A DNA stretch of 64,000 bases from Flavobacterium oreochromis (GTDB lineage: Bacteria > Bacteroidota > Bacteroidia > Flavobacteriales > Flavobacteriaceae). How positions within the stretch are numbered: the first letter of the stretch is position 1; the number at the start of each line of letters is the position of its first letter. Positions 18,381-29,140 of the stretch are shown one piece after another. A model generated the notes under the pieces. The model worked only from the letters and a program-made list of their open reading frames with translations, searched no databases and was not told where the DNA came from. The stretch is taken from the NCBI RefSeq assembly GCF_019565455.1, contig NZ_CP067377.1, positions 1,116,001 through 1,180,000 of the forward strand, written 5' to 3'. A program made the translations under genes and the position numbers.

Positions 18381-19078
18381 ATGATATCTAGAAAAGTAAA
18401 AAACGTACAAGAAGCTTTAGAAGGAATACAAGATGGTATGACTATCATGTTAGGTGGTTTTGGTCTATGCGGAATTCCTGAGAATAGTATACAAGAGCTT
18501 GTAAAAAAGAAGTTAAAAATTTAACCTGTATTTCTAATAATGCTGGTGTTGATGATTTTGGTTTAGGCTTGTTGCTACAAAAACGTCAAATTAAAAAAAT
18601 GATTTCCTCTTATGTAGGTGAAAATGCAGAGTTTGAACGTCAGATGCTTTCAGGTGAGTTAGATGTAGAACTAACACCTCAGGGTACTTTAGCTGAAAAA
18701 TGTCGGGCTGCCCAAGCTGGTATTCCTGCATTCTTTACTCCAGCAGGTTATGGAACAGAAGTGGCTGAAGGAAAAGAGGTTCGTGAATTTAATGGTAAAA
18801 TGTACATTTTAGAACACGCTTTTAATGCAGATTTCTCTATTGTTAAAGCATGGAAGGGAGATGAAGCAGGTAATCTAATTTTTAAAGGTACTGCTCGTAA
18901 TTTTAATGCACCTATGGCAGGAGCTGCTAAAATTACTATAGCAGAAGTAGAAGAACTCGTTCCTGCAGGAACATTAGATCCGAACGAAATTCACATTCCT
19001 GGAATTATGATTAATCGTATTTTTCAAGGTGAAAGTTTTGAAAAAAGAATTGAACAACGTACAGTTCGTCATAAGTAA
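18381..19078 (+). pseudogene. scoA: 3-oxoacid CoA-transferase subunit A, frameshifted
   Basis: The alpha subunit of succinyl-CoA:3-ketoacid CoA transferase, which moves CoA between succinate and acetoacetate. The N-terminus has GMTIMLGGFGLCGIPE, the CoA-binding glycine motif, and the later part has [28 protein letters not shown] and [13 protein letters not shown]. The frame breaks at six A (18503-18508); one extra A restores a 232-residue protein of normal size. The partner subunit follows 38 bp downstream. Confidence 0.9.
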
Positions 19079-19116
19079 TCAATATTCAATATTACTGTTT
19101 AGCAAAAGAAAAAATT

Positions 19117-19770
19117 ATGTTGTCAAAAGAAGATATAGCAAAAAGAATAGCTAAGGAAGTTAAAGACGGTTATTATGTAAATTTAGGAATCGGAATTCCA
19201 ACTTTAGTAGCTAATTATGTTCGTGAAGATATTTCCGTTGAGTTCCAATCAGAAAATGGCGTTTTAGGAATGGGACCATTTCCTTTTGAAGGAGAAGAAG
19301 ATGCTGATATTATTAATGCAGGAAAGCAAACCATAACAACTTTACCAGGAGCAAGTTTTTTTGATTCAGCTTTTAGTTTCGGAATGATTCGTGCTCAGAA
19401 AGTAGATTTAACTATTTTAGGAGCTATGGAGGTTGCACAAAATGGTGACATTGCTAACTGGAAAATACCCGGTAAAATGGTTAAAGGAATGGGAGGGGCT
19501 ATGGATTTAGTAGCTTCTGCAGAAAATATTATTGTAGCAATGATGCATGTTAATAAAGCAGGAGAATCTAAAATTCTAAAAAAATGTACTTTACCCTTAA
19601 CAGGTGTAGGATGCGTAAAGAAAGTAGTAACCGAATTAGCTGTTTTAGAAATTACAAATAAAGGATTTAAATTATTAGAACGAGCTCCAGGTGTTACAGT
19701 TGATGAAATTATAAAAGCCACAGAAGCAGAATTAATAATAGAAGGAGATATACCAGAAATGGAATTTTAG
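19117..19770 (+). CDS. scoB: 3-oxoacid CoA-transferase subunit B
   Basis: The beta subunit of the CoA transferase, carrying the catalytic glutamate in the SENG motif (VEFQSENGVLGMGPFP, residues about 45-60). Other hallmarks are GYYVNLGIGIPTLVANY and NWKIPGKMVKGMGGAMDLV. The length of 217 residues is typical. With ScoA it forms a heterotetramer in the cytoplasm that channels acetoacetate into acetoacetyl-CoA. A terminator follows at 19790. Confidence 0.93.
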   Translation: MLSKEDIAKRIAKEVKDGYYVNLGIGIPTLVANYVREDISVEFQSENGVLGMGPFPFEGEEDADIINAGKQTITTLPGASFFDSAFSFGMIRAQKVDLTILGAMEVAQNGDIANWKIPGKMVKGMGGAMDLVASAENIIVAMMHVNKAGESKILKKCTLPLTGVGCVKKVVTELAVLEITNKGFKLLERAPGVTVDEIIKATEAELIIEGDIPEMEF

Positions 19771-19789
19771 TAAAAAATATTTATTTTTT

Positions 19790-19817
19790 AAAGCGATAGA
19801 AATTCTATCGCTTTTTT
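19790..19817 (+). terminator. Terminator after scoB
   Basis: Stem AAAGCGATAG/CTATCGCTTT around a 5-base loop, followed by a T run. Confidence 0.9.
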
Positions 19818-19943
19818 ATGTTTTGTTTTTTTTATTGATAAAAATTAAAAAAATTCACAATAAACTTTTTATTTAAAAAAAATACTATATTAGTACTGAA
19901 TTTATTAAAATATTATTTTTATCAACAAAACAAACTATTAACT

Positions 19944-22652
19944 ATGAAAAAACAATTACACAGCGTAGCATCTATGATGGCTTTGTCATTAGTTACGTTA
20001 TCAACCGTTGCTCAAGAAAGTAATAGGTATGTAGGAGTGAAAGAAAAAAGCAGTAATGGCACTCCCTCATTTATTTCATTCAGACAATCATCTGTTTATA
20101 AAACATCTGATGTTAAAACTTTATTTAAAGAGCAACTTGGATTAAGAACTAATCAAGATTTTGCTAAAATGAAGTCAGATTCTGATAACTTAGGATTTTC
20201 TCATGATAAATACCAATTATATCATAAAGGAATAAAAGTTGAATTTGCAACTTATTCAGTACATTCTAAAAATGGTAGAGTTAATTCAATGAATGGTGAA
20301 TATTACAATATTGGTGATATAGATATTAATCCATCTATAAAAGCTGATATTGCCTTACAGAAAGCAATTACACATTTAGGAGCACAAGAATTTTTATGGG
20401 ATAATTTTGCAGAAGCAAATGCTAATAAATATACTAAACCTCAGGGAGAATTAGTTTTGTTACCTATTGATAATACGGTTAAATTAGCTTATAAATTTGA
20501 TATTTATGCTACGAAACCTTTAAGTAGAGGAGATATTTACGTAGACGCTCAAAATGGTCAAATATTGTTTTATAATGCTACTATAAAACATATAGGAGAG
20601 CACAGCCATGGTAAAAAAGTATCACAAGGAGCTTATTTAAATATGTTTAAAACAAATACTATGGCTTTTGTTACAGCTAATGCTGCAACTCGTTATAGTG
20701 GTTCACAAAGTATAGAAACATCTTTAAGTGGATCTTCTTATATATTATCTGAAGCAGGAAGAGGAAATGGTATTCAAACATATAATATGAAAAAAGGTAC
20801 TTCTTATGCTTCAGCAGTAAACTTTACTGATGCAGATAATAATTGGACCGCTACAGAATATAATAACACCAATAAAGATAATGCTGCCCTAGACGCTCAT
20901 TGGGGTGCAGAAAAAACATACGATTATTGGAAAAATGTTCATGGTAGAAATAGTTATGATAATGCAGGTGCTAAAATTAATAGTTACGTTCATTATAGTA
21001 CTAATTATGATAACGCATATTGGGATGGAAGTAGAATGACATACGGAGATGGTAGTGGTACTTATTTCGACGCATTAACAGCACTAGATGTATGTGGTCA
21101 TGAAATTGGACATGCTGTTTGTTCAAATACATCAAATTTAGTTTATCAAAATGAATCAGGAGCTATGAATGAAGGATTTTCTGATATTTGGGGAGCATGT
21201 ATTGAAAATTATTCGCAAGTAAATAAACAAATCTGGTTAATCGGTGAAGATATTGAAAGAAGATCAGGTCACCTTGCATTAAGATCTATGAGTAATCCTA
21301 ATTCTGAAGGGCAGCCTGATACATATAAAGGAACTAATTGGTATTCAGGAACAGGTGATTCAGGAGGTGTACATACAAATTCAGGAGTATTAAATTACTG
21401 GTTTTATTTATTATCTATTGGAGGATCAGGAACTAATGATATAGGAAATGCTTTTAACGTAACAGGTATAACTATTGCTAAAGCAGAGAAAATTGCTTTC
21501 AGAACAGAAAGTGTATATTTATCATCTAATTCAAATTATGCTAATGCAAGAACAGGTGCTATTCAAGCAGCTACTGATTTATATGGTGCAGGATCACCAG
21601 AAGTTATTGCTACCACTAATGCTTGGTATGCTGTAGGTATAGGAGCTGCTTATTCAGGAGGAACTTCAGATACTACTGCTCCAACTACTCCAACTAATTT
21701 AGTAGCTTCAGGTACTACTTCTACTTCTACTACTTTATCTTGGACAGCTTCTACCGATAATGTTGGGGTTATAGGATATAATATCTATAATGGTACTACT
21801 CTTTTAGTATCTTCAGCTACTACTAGTGCTACTGTTTCAAATTTAACAGCTTCTACTACTTATAATTTTACAGTTAAAGCAAAAGATGCAGCAGGTAATT
21901 TATCAGCAGCAAGTAATGCCGTTTCAGTAACTACTTCAGCAGGCTCTAGTGTTTCTTATTGCGCATCTAAAGGATCTAGTCAAGCAGATGAATGGATTGA
22001 TTATGTAGCATTAAATGGTATGACTAATACAACAACTGCTAATGCAGGATATGGGGATTTTACAGCTAAAGTAGCACCTCTACCATACGGTTCTAATACT
22101 ATCACATTTAGTGCAGGTTTTGCTGGTATTGCCTATACTGAGTATTGGTCTGTATGGATTGATTATAATAAAAATGGTACATTTGAATCAACAGAAAAAG
22201 TAACATCAGGTTCTTCTTCTAGTTCAGGAAATCTAACAGGTACTTTTACAGTTCCTACCACAGCTTTAGCAGGACAAACTAGAATGAGAGTTCAAATGAA
22301 ATATGGATCTACTTCTACAGCTTGTGAAACATTCTCTTATGGCGAGGTAGAAGATTATACAGTTAATGTAGGTTCTACACCAGTTACAAGTCTTACTTCT
22401 GGTACAGAAATTTCAGATGAAGCAAATAATTATAATATAGAACTTTATCCAAATCCATCAAATGGAGTATTGAATGTAACAGTATTAGATAATAGAGCTG
22501 TTTCATATCAAATTTATAACTTAATGGGGCAACCTTTAAAATCAGGTAAATTAAATCAAGAAATTAATGTTTCTGATTTAGCAGCAGGTATTTATGTGAT
22601 TGAAATTAATGATGGTCAAAAAACATTATCTAAGAAGTTTGCAAAAAAATAA
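19944..22652 (+). CDS. T9SS-secreted M4 (thermolysin-like) metalloprotease
   Basis: A secreted zinc endopeptidase of 902 residues. Order: signal peptide (1-23), FTP/PepSY-like propeptide (about 60-210), M4 catalytic domain with zinc motif HEIGH (about 386) and the third ligand in NEGFSD (about 409), then a fibronectin type III domain (about 580-670, [15 protein letters not shown]...), a GEVED domain (about 680-810, with the name-giving YGEVEDYTV) and a C-terminal T9SS type A signal ([11 protein letters not shown] ... GIYVIEI ... KKFAKK). It would cross the outer membrane through the T9SS used with the Gld proteins and be released or anchored. The gene is monocistronic and is one of the long intact frames in the window. 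Confidence 0.95.
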   Translation: MKKQLHSVASMMALSLVTLSTVAQESNRYVGVKEKSSNGTPSFISFRQSSVYKTSDVKTLFKEQLGLRTNQDFAKMKSDSDNLGFSHDKYQLYHKGIKVEFATYSVHSKNGRVNSMNGEYYNIGDIDINPSIKADIALQKAITHLGAQEFLWDNFAEANANKYTKPQGELVLLPIDNTVKLAYKFDIYATKPLSRGDIYVDAQNGQILFYNATIKHIGEHSHGKKVSQGAYLNMFKTNTMAFVTANAATRYSGSQSIETSLSGSSYILSEAGRGNGIQTYNMKKGTSYASAVNFTDADNNWTATEYNNTNKDNAALDAHWGAEKTYDYWKNVHGRNSYDNAGAKINSYVHYSTNYDNAYWDGSRMTYGDGSGTYFDALTALDVCGHEIGHAVCSNTSNLVYQNESGAMNEGFSDIWGACIENYSQVNKQIWLIGEDIERRSGHLALRSMSNPNSEGQPDTYKGTNWYSGTGDSGGVHTNSGVLNYWFYLLSIGGSGTNDIGNAFNVTGITIAKAEKIAFRTESVYLSSNSNYANARTGAIQAATDLYGAGSPEVIATTNAWYAVGIGAAYSGGTSDTTAPTTPTNLVASGTTSTSTTLSWTASTDNVGVIGYNIYNGTTLLVSSATTSATVSNLTASTTYNFTVKAKDAAGNLSAASNAVSVTTSAGSSVSYCASKGSSQADEWIDYVALNGMTNTTTANAGYGDFTAKVAPLPYGSNTITFSAGFAGIAYTEYWSVWIDYNKNGTFESTEKVTSGSSSSSGNLTGTFTVPTTALAGQTRMRVQMKYGSTSTACETFSYGEVEDYTVNVGSTPVTSLTSGTEISDEANNYNIELYPNPSNGVLNVTVLDNRAVSYQIYNLMGQPLKSGKLNQEINVSDLAAGIYVIEINDGQKTLSKKFAKK

Positions 22653-22671
22653 GATTTAATCAAAATTATAT

Positions 22672-22703
22672 GAGAGACCGAATTTTTTCGGTCTCTTTTT
22701 TAT
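22672..22703 (+). terminator. Terminator after the M4 protease gene
   Basis: Arms GAGACCGAA (22674-22682) and TTCGGTCTC (22688-22696) followed by a T run. Confidence 0.9.
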
Positions 22704-22706
22704 AAT

Positions 22707-22714
22707 TACATTTG
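22707..22714 (+). promoter_or_regulatory. -7 promoter box before the rRNA methyltransferase
   Basis: TACATTTG matches TAnnTTTG and lies 15 bp before the start codon; no good -33 element is seen because the previous terminator occupies that position. Confidence 0.4.
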
Positions 22715-22728
22715 CAAAAAAAAGAATC

Positions 22729-23896
22729 ATGAGTTTTCCAAAAGTAATTTTAAAGCAAGGAAAAGAAAAATCAATCTTACGTCGTCATCCATGGGTATTT
22801 AGTGGAGCTGTCTATGGTGTATCCCAAGAAATTTCAGATGGCGAAATGGTGGAAGTTGTTGATGCTAAAAATGAGTCTCTTGGAATAGGCTATTTTAGTG
22901 ATAGAGGAAGTATAGTAGTTCGATTACTTACTTTTGGTCAAGAAGAATTTACAGATGATTTTTGGAATAAAAAGCTTATTTCTGCTTGGAATTTAAGAAC
23001 TCAATTATTAGATTTCGAAGTAACAAATGCTTTTCGTGTTATTCATGGAGAAGGAGATGGTATACCTGGATTAATTATTGATTTTTATAATAATAATTGG
23101 GTATTACAAGCACATTCTTCAGGTATTTATTATCAAATAGAAAAAATAGCAAAAGCCATTCAATTCACTTTTCCAACCTATTGTGAAACGATCTATTGTA
23201 AAAGTAGTGGGACACTTCCTAATATAGGGACTGATTACTTTTTATATGGTAATACAGCAGAAACAGTAGCAAAAGAAAATCAGATTATGTTCTCTGTAAA
23301 TTGGGTTGAAGGGCAAAAAACAGGTTTTTTTCTAGACCAACGAGATAACCGAAAATTATTGGCTGAATTTTCAAAAGGGAAAAAAAGTATTAAATACTTT
23401 TTGCTATACAGGAGGTTTTTCAATTTATGCTATGAAATCAGGAGCTGAGCTAGTAACTTCAGTTGATATTTCGCAAAAGGCTGTTGATTTAGCTGCTAAA
23501 AACATGGAATTAAATTTTTCAAATACAAATCATCAAGCAGTAGCAGATGATGTATTTAATTTTATGAAAGAAAATCATCAAATATATGATCTGATTGTAT
23601 TAGATCCTCCTGCTTTTGCTAAAAGTATAAAAAGTAAACATACCGCAACCCAAGCGTATAAACGATTAAATATAGCAGGGTTAAAAGCTTTAGCTCCTAA
23701 TGGAATCTTGTTTACTTTTTCTTGTTCACAAGTTATAGATGATGTATTGTTTTACAATACTATAGCTGCTGCTGCTATAGAATCTGGTAGAACTATTCGA
23801 GTTTTACATAAATTAGGTCAAGGTCCTGATCATCCTACTAATATCTACCATCCTGAAGGACATTATTTAAAAGGGCTGGTATTGTATGTTGAGTAA
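22729..23896 (+). pseudogene. Class I SAM-dependent rRNA methyltransferase (RlmI-like), frameshifted
   Basis: A 23S rRNA cytosine-C5 methyltransferase of the RlmI (YccW) type. The N-terminal PUA domain starts with LKQGKEKSILRRHPWVFSGAV; a linker with HGEGDGIPGLIIDFY and the GFFLDQRDNR motif leads into the Rossmann methyltransferase domain (CYTGGFSIYA, VDISQKAVDLA) and the catalytic LDPPAFAKS. The frame breaks in seven A at 23380-23386; six A give a continuous 388-residue protein, the usual length. This is one of the few insertions among the broken frames. It sits alone between two terminators. Confidence 0.9.
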
Positions 23897-23924
23897 TTTA
23901 TATAGCTATTATTTAGAGGTATTT

Positions 23925-23972
23925 AAAAATAAAACTTTGAAGAAGGCAAAAATCTTTAAAGTTTTATTTTTA
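23925..23972 (+). terminator. Probable terminator after the rRNA methyltransferase
   Basis: Perfect 14-bp arms (23925-23938 and 23958-23971) rich in A/T, ending in a T run, 28 bp after the stop codon. Confidence 0.75.
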
Positions 23973-25738
23973 GCATTTTTAAATATACTTTTGTAACATA
24001 ATAGAAGAAATAATTTATAGTTAAGGTAGAATTTAGTATGAATATAGATACCTTAAAGATGGAGTTGTGTAAAAAAACTTCTTAGCTAAATGGAGAATTT
24101 ACTGAAATGATTTATGAATAAAATGTTCCTCAAAAAAATATTGAAGTTCCAGATTATGAATTAAAATTTGATTCAGTACACTTTTTGATTACACAAAAAA
24201 ACTAAATAAAGAAAGTATTAAACCATTTAGTATAATAATCCCATTTGATCAAAAGATAAAAGTACTATAAGGTAGTTTTGCTAGTGATATCCATAATATT
24301 TTGCATAAATACAAAATTATCATCTGTTATGAATTTAAGTATTAATTATTATATGTTAATTAAGCTTTCTGCAACTATTCTAGATAGGTATTTAAAAAAT
24401 GATGTAATCAATTTAAGTAATAAAATTAATATTAAAAATGTAATAAGTTTAGAATAAGTTAGAGATATAAATTCACAAATTGATATATTTCATAACATTA
24501 TTTCTATTGGAATTTAGTATTCTCTAAGGAGATGGGAAAAATTAAAATGGTAAAAGATTGTTTAGAATTAAAAAAAAATATAAGAATTATACTTATATAA
24601 ATAGAAGCAATAAATATGGTTTTTTTGATATATAAATCAACTTGAATCTATAAGAAAATATAAAGTGTTAAAAATATATTACTAGGTGTAATGAAAGAGA
24701 GATGATTATAAACTAGTACTTCATCACTCACTTATAATCATACCAATAGTTCTATTTTTTTATTATAAAATTAAAGATGAGTTGAAAATTATTCCAAAGG
24801 TTATTCGAAATATGAATTTTTAAAAGTTTTTATCTTTAAATGATTGATTAATATAATAAGTAAAAATTAATAATAATAATTTTAAAATGTTATAGTCAGA
24901 ATATCTGAATGTTTTTTAAAAAATAACACTATGAATAAATAATAGGATTAGTATTTTGATAAATACTAATATTGCGAATTACAGTATTCTATGAGAAATA
25001 GTATTTTATCAGCCAACTTTTTTAATTCTAAATCATATAGTTAAATGAAATATTTAAATTTACCTTAAAATAAAACAATAGAGACAATAAATGAATTTTA
25101 AATCAATTATAATCTCAAACTACTACTAATTCTTAAGATGAAACTTTAGAAAAAGTGTTTTTTATGCTTATTAAAACGGAATCGAGTCATGATATTGGTT
25201 AATATGATTCGTTATATACGCTTACAAATCTAGACGTTTATTAATGGGATGTTAACAGGATTAAAAGAAATTAAATATGATCAATGAAAGCTACTAATAA
25301 TTTAGCATTATCTAGAGAAATACTTACTTAAAAAGATGTTTTGAGTTATGAAAAGCACATGAATTACGATTTATATGACCAAAAAATATAAAACAATATC
25401 TCTTCAAAGAGATGCTTTCACGATTGTTTTTGGAGCTATAATCTAACTCTTCTTATTATTTTTAAAATTGAAAGAGCAAGTTATAGTCAGGTACAGCCTC
25501 TATACGAAATAAATTTATAAATCTTATCTGATTCAACTAATTAAAAGGCACTTTTTACTTTACATAATGAATTGACCAATGTTTTATGGTAATCACTTAT
25601 ACGCAAAAACCTCTGTAAGAAATAAGTTCTATAATGAATCTTAAAAACAAAACAAATAAATATGATATTTTTGAAATTGAAAATACTATCAAGAAAATCT
25701 TATATCTATAAATAAGACTATTATAAAAATTAAATATT
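23973..25738. other. Decayed coding DNA, about 1.8 kb without an intact gene
   Basis: There is no open frame of useful length. Plus-strand translation from 24039 shows protein-like stretches (for example YELKFDSVHFLIT, then FSIIIPFDQKIKVL) and again near 25300 (NNLALSREILT, VLSYEKHMNYDLYDQKI), each broken by several stops and frame changes. The density of defects is far above the one-base run-length errors in other genes, so these are true gene remnants. No family was recognised. The promoter of the gene at 25739 must lie at the right end. Confidence 0.5.
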
Positions 25739-27100
25739 ATGAAAAAAATTTTATTTCTTTTTTTCTGTTTTTCAATAAAAACATTTTCTCAAACTATAAC
25801 ACCTCAAAATACGTTGACAAAAAAGTTAGAATTTATATCTAATGGTGAATGGAATACTACAGTTACAACACCTAGTAATGTGAATGATTTTACGAATGGC
25901 TATACCTTTGCTTACCCAAGTTCAGGAGCTCCTTGGCCAGGTGCATTTTTAAGTTTTGGAGGATTAAATAATGCCTATGATTGTCAAATTAGTACGAATT
26001 ATTCAGAAGGTAATGCTATTTCTTTTAGAACTAGGAATGGAGATAATATGACTTGGAATTCATGGAAACAATTTTATCACACAGGTAATATAAATAATTC
26101 GGAGGTAAATTTTATAGCTAAAGATTTATATGCAATAAATAATTCTCCTACACTTTTTTTAAAAAGAAAAAATAATAATGGTAACTATACACAAGGTATT
26201 CAGACACAATTAGAAGATGGTAAGAATAATTGGTTTTTTGGAAATGTAGATAGTAATAGTTGGGTTGTATCTAAAGGAGATTATAGAGATCAAAAATTAG
26301 TAGTAAAAGATAATGGAAATGTAGGTTTAGGTACTATAAATCCTAGAGAAAAATTAGAAGTAGATGGAGGAAATATAGGAATTAGCTATTCTACTTCAGA
26401 GGGGCCTGCTTTATCTTTTCATAATCCTTCTAAAACTGAACCAGGAGCAATATGGAGAATTTATAATATGACAGGTTCATATGGAAATAGTTTACAATTT
26501 TGGAATTATCCTAGTAATTGGGCAACCGCTAATCAACGAATGATATTACATGATAATGGAAATATGAATTTAAATGGAAGTTTAACAGTAAGTGGTAATG
26601 CCCTTATGAATGATGTTATTTCAAATGGTTCTAATTCTTGGATTTTTCACTCACCAGATGATGGTAGAACATCTTTATATATTGCTCCTTCTATAAATAA
26701 TGATTGGAAATGGGAAAAAGCTTTTATCTTAAATAATGGTAATGCGGCTTTAAATGGTAAATTAGAAGTTAAAGAAATAAAAGTAACGACAACACCTACG
26801 GCAGATTTTGTTTTTGATGAAGCTTATAAACTTCCTAATTTAGAAGATGTAGAAAAGCATATTAAAGAAAAAAAACATTTACCTGAAATTGCTTCAGCTA
26901 AGCAAATGAAACAAGAAGGAGTAAATGTAGGAAAATTTCAAATACAACTTTTACAAAAAATAGAAGAATTAACATTATATTCTATTGAACAAAATAAAAA
27001 AATAAATGAACAGTATAAGGATTTGCTATTACAAAAAGAGCAGATAAAACAATTAAAAGAAGAAATTAATTTATTTAAGAAACAAGTGAAAAATAAATAA
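25739..27100 (+). CDS. Exported tail-fibre-like protein with coiled-coil C-terminus
   Basis: A 453-residue protein with a signal peptide (residues 1-17, TFSQ). The N-terminal region (about 45-115: GEWNTTVTTPSNVNDFTNGYTF ... WNSWKQFYHTGN) resembles the pyocin-knob/tail-fibre module, followed by repeated short beta-units with VGLGT-NPREKLEVDG, as in phage tail spikes. The end has the LPNLEDVEKHIKEKKHLPEI block and a heptad-rich coiled coil (about 400-453), which is typical of the conserved C-terminal module of exported tail-fibre-like proteins in Bacteroidota. A trimeric surface or secreted fibre is likely; the ligand is unknown. The gene is intact beside decayed DNA on both sides. Confidence 0.75.
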   Translation: MKKILFLFFCFSIKTFSQTITPQNTLTKKLEFISNGEWNTTVTTPSNVNDFTNGYTFAYPSSGAPWPGAFLSFGGLNNAYDCQISTNYSEGNAISFRTRNGDNMTWNSWKQFYHTGNINNSEVNFIAKDLYAINNSPTLFLKRKNNNGNYTQGIQTQLEDGKNNWFFGNVDSNSWVVSKGDYRDQKLVVKDNGNVGLGTINPREKLEVDGGNIGISYSTSEGPALSFHNPSKTEPGAIWRIYNMTGSYGNSLQFWNYPSNWATANQRMILHDNGNMNLNGSLTVSGNALMNDVISNGSNSWIFHSPDDGRTSLYIAPSINNDWKWEKAFILNNGNAALNGKLEVKEIKVTTTPTADFVFDEAYKLPNLEDVEKHIKEKKHLPEIASAKQMKQEGVNVGKFQIQLLQKIEELTLYSIEQNKKINEQYKDLLLQKEQIKQLKEEINLFKKQVKNK

Positions 27101-27132
27101 ATACAAAACTAAAAAGTATGTAAGTTATAATA

Positions 27133-27172
27133 AAGGGGTTTAACTTTTAATTAAAGGCGAGCCCTTTTTTAA
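27133..27172 (+). terminator. Possible terminator after the tail-fibre-like gene
   Basis: AAAGGG and CCCTTT pair across a loop of about 23 bases and are followed by a T run; the stem is short, so support is modest. Confidence 0.4.
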
Positions 27173-27763
27173 AGTATAGCTAAGAACTAATAGAGGATTA
27201 GTTTCCAATTTTGGATTGATATTAACCATTTTCTGGTTGCTTTTAAAAATATTCAATATATAGATCTTTGAAAATTGATTCGTAAGAAATGATAATTTGT
27301 TTTAGTGTATTTTTAGTTTTTTAATTGAATTATTTGTATAAATCATTTTTAAATTTCTAAAAGAAAATAAAAAAAAGTAAGTTTTCCCAGTTTTCCTTTT
27401 AACATTTTACCGTATAAGTATATTTAGTTTCATTTATTGACAAAATTTATAAAGTAGTTTTGGCAGCCTGTTTAATTGGATCATGATGAATAAACTTGAT
27501 TTATGTCCTTAGAAAATTTTTTATTTTCGAAATTATTATAATGTACATAATTTCTGATTATAGGGATTTTTTAGGATATTATAGCATAAATTCTCTAACT
27601 TAAAAAGTATTTAAGTTTTGTAATTTGCCTCGTCTTAAAAGTATATTGTTGTACACAATTGTTTTAAGACAAGGCAAATCTACGTTTAATAAGCAAACAA
27701 ACAATTTCTAAAAAACATTCTTAATCAATTTAGTCTAATATTTTATTAATAATTTCACTTTTA
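27173..27763. other. Spacer without a gene
   Basis: About 590 bp with stops in all frames. The minus strand holds a short coding-like stretch (around 27130-27210, ending in a Lys-Gly-Ser-rich peptide) that may be a remnant. A 57-bp near-palindrome is at 27623-27679. Confidence 0.45.
27623..27679. repeat. 57-bp near-palindrome
   Basis: Left arm 27623-27640 (ATTTGCCTCGTCTTAAAA) and right arm 27662-27679 pair at 17 of 18 positions, with a partly self-complementary centre (around TTGTACAC). Neither side has a T run, so it is not a typical terminator. It may be a remnant of a transposon end, a MITE or a protein-binding site. Confidence 0.6.
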
Positions 27764-28966
27764 TCAGAAACTACTGGGAAATAATCTATAGTAAAAAGCT
27801 ATTTTTCCTAATTGAAAAACAATTTTAAAAGAATCTTTAAATGATAGTTTAGATCCATCCATATGAATCCATCTTTTTAAAGGTACTTCACAAATAACTT
27901 TTTTAGCATTTTCTATTCCATAAATTTTTTTCATTCTCATAAAGATTTCTACATCAAATAACCACTTGGTGATAAATTTTTTTTGGAATGTTTTTTCAAT
28001 TATTTCTTGTTTCATTACTTTTGCACCACATTGTGTATCTCTAAATTCCATTCCGAGCGTTTTTCTTATGATGAAATTTATCGTCATTGAAATGATTTTT
28101 CTAGCGGATTCTTTTGTAATTTCAGCCCCCATTCTATCTATTCTAGAACCACTAACAATTTTATATTCTGAATTTTTTATTGTATCAACTAATTTGTGAA
28201 AATCTGCGAAATCTGTAGATAAATCAGCATCTAAAAAACCTATGTAATCAAACTGATTTAATGAGGTCAGATGTAACATTCCTAAACGAACTGCTTCTGC
28301 TTTCCCACCATTTTTAGAGCAGTTATAAACACTCATATTGTTTTGATTTCCTTCGCATAACTCATTTAATACTTTTAACGTATTGTCTGTACTTCCATCA
28401 TTTACAAAACATAAATGATATCCTAAATTTGTTTTAATAAATTTTTTAAATTCAGAGCTTAACAATCGTTGCTCTTCATTATAACAAGGAATAACAACAC
28501 CTATACTTTTTTCTTGTAAAAATTGATTATGATGATCAATATTTTCCGATATTTTCGGAGTTCCAAGTATTTTTTTAACACGTGCTCCTATTTCATTTAA
28601 ACTTAGAGGTTTTTTTAAGTAATCATCCGCCCCTAAATCAAAACCTTCTAATATGACATTTTCTTGTGTATTTCCTGACAATACGATAACAGGTGTATTT
28701 CTTTTTCTACCAATTTTAATATATTTAACTATTTTAAGACCATGAGCATTATTTTCAACATCTTCTTTGGACATATTAGAAATAGAAGACGGAAGTACAG
28801 GCATATTCATGTCTACTATAACTAAATCAGGTTCAATATGATCATATAATTGAATAGCATCATGAACATTATTACAAGTATGAACTTCAAATCCTAAATC
28901 TGTTAAATACATCTCTAAAGACAATAATACTAATTGTTGATCATCAATAGCTAATATTTTTTTCAT
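27764..28966 (-). CDS. Response regulator receiver fused to GT2 glycosyltransferase
   Basis: Residues 1-140 are a receiver domain with the acidic pair (DDQ, residues 8-9), phosphoacceptor Asp52 (VIVDMNMP), and the conserved Thr/Ser and Lys region (VIVLSGN, LKKPLS). About 20 extra residues follow the phosphoacceptor loop. Residues about 153-400 are a family GT2 glycosyltransferase of the dolichol/polyprenol-phosphate sugar synthase type: GVVIPCYNEE, FVNDGSTDNT, the DxD motif in FLDADLS, and SGSRIDR. Such enzymes load a sugar onto a lipid phosphate for GT-C membrane transferases. The fusion implies that phosphorylation gates the enzyme. It is divergent from the large membrane protein gene, with a TTCGACGAA site between. 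Confidence 0.92.
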   Translation of the reverse strand: MKKILAIDDQQLVLLSLEMYLTDLGFEVHTCNNVHDAIQLYDHIEPDLVIVDMNMPVLPSSISNMSKEDVENNAHGLKIVKYIKIGRKRNTPVIVLSGNTQENVILEGFDLGADDYLKKPLSLNEIGARVKKILGTPKISENIDHHNQFLQEKSIGVVIPCYNEEQRLLSSEFKKFIKTNLGYHLCFVNDGSTDNTLKVLNELCEGNQNNMSVYNCSKNGGKAEAVRLGMLHLTSLNQFDYIGFLDADLSTDFADFHKLVDTIKNSEYKIVSGSRIDRMGAEITKESARKIISMTINFIIRKTLGMEFRDTQCGAKVMKQEIIEKTFQKKFITKWLFDVEIFMRMKKIYGIENAKKVICEVPLKRWIHMDGSKLSFKDSFKIVFQLGKIAFYYRLFPSSF

Positions 28967-29050
28967 TTTAATGTTTTTAGTTTATTATAGTACTAAATTA
29001 AGTCTAATAAATCTTCATTTTTACTATTTTAGACAAATACGAATATTTGT

Positions 29051-29078
29051 TTCGACGAATGGTTAATTTATAACGATG
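29051..29078. promoter_or_regulatory. Candidate regulator site TTCGACGAA between divergent genes
   Basis: The 9-bp palindrome TTCGACGAA (29051-29059) is followed by ACGATG at 29073-29078; TCGACGAAT and ACGATGCAA start 21 bp apart, two helical turns. A TACATTTA box (29108-29115) lies downstream toward the plus-strand gene. The same palindrome is at 37872, and a one-mismatch copy at 49078. Confidence 0.5.
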
Positions 29079-29140
29079 CAATATTTCTAAAAATTAATTT
29101 TTGCCATTACATTTACAATACAAGTTTTATTCATAATAAT

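Noticed and set aside
21661..21960. Thr/Ser-rich repeated sequence in the M4 protease as a DNA repeat
   Set aside because: It is the codon bias of a fibronectin type III domain, not a tandem repeat.
27623..27679. Intrinsic terminator of the REC-GT2 gene
   Set aside because: No T run follows the hairpin on either strand.
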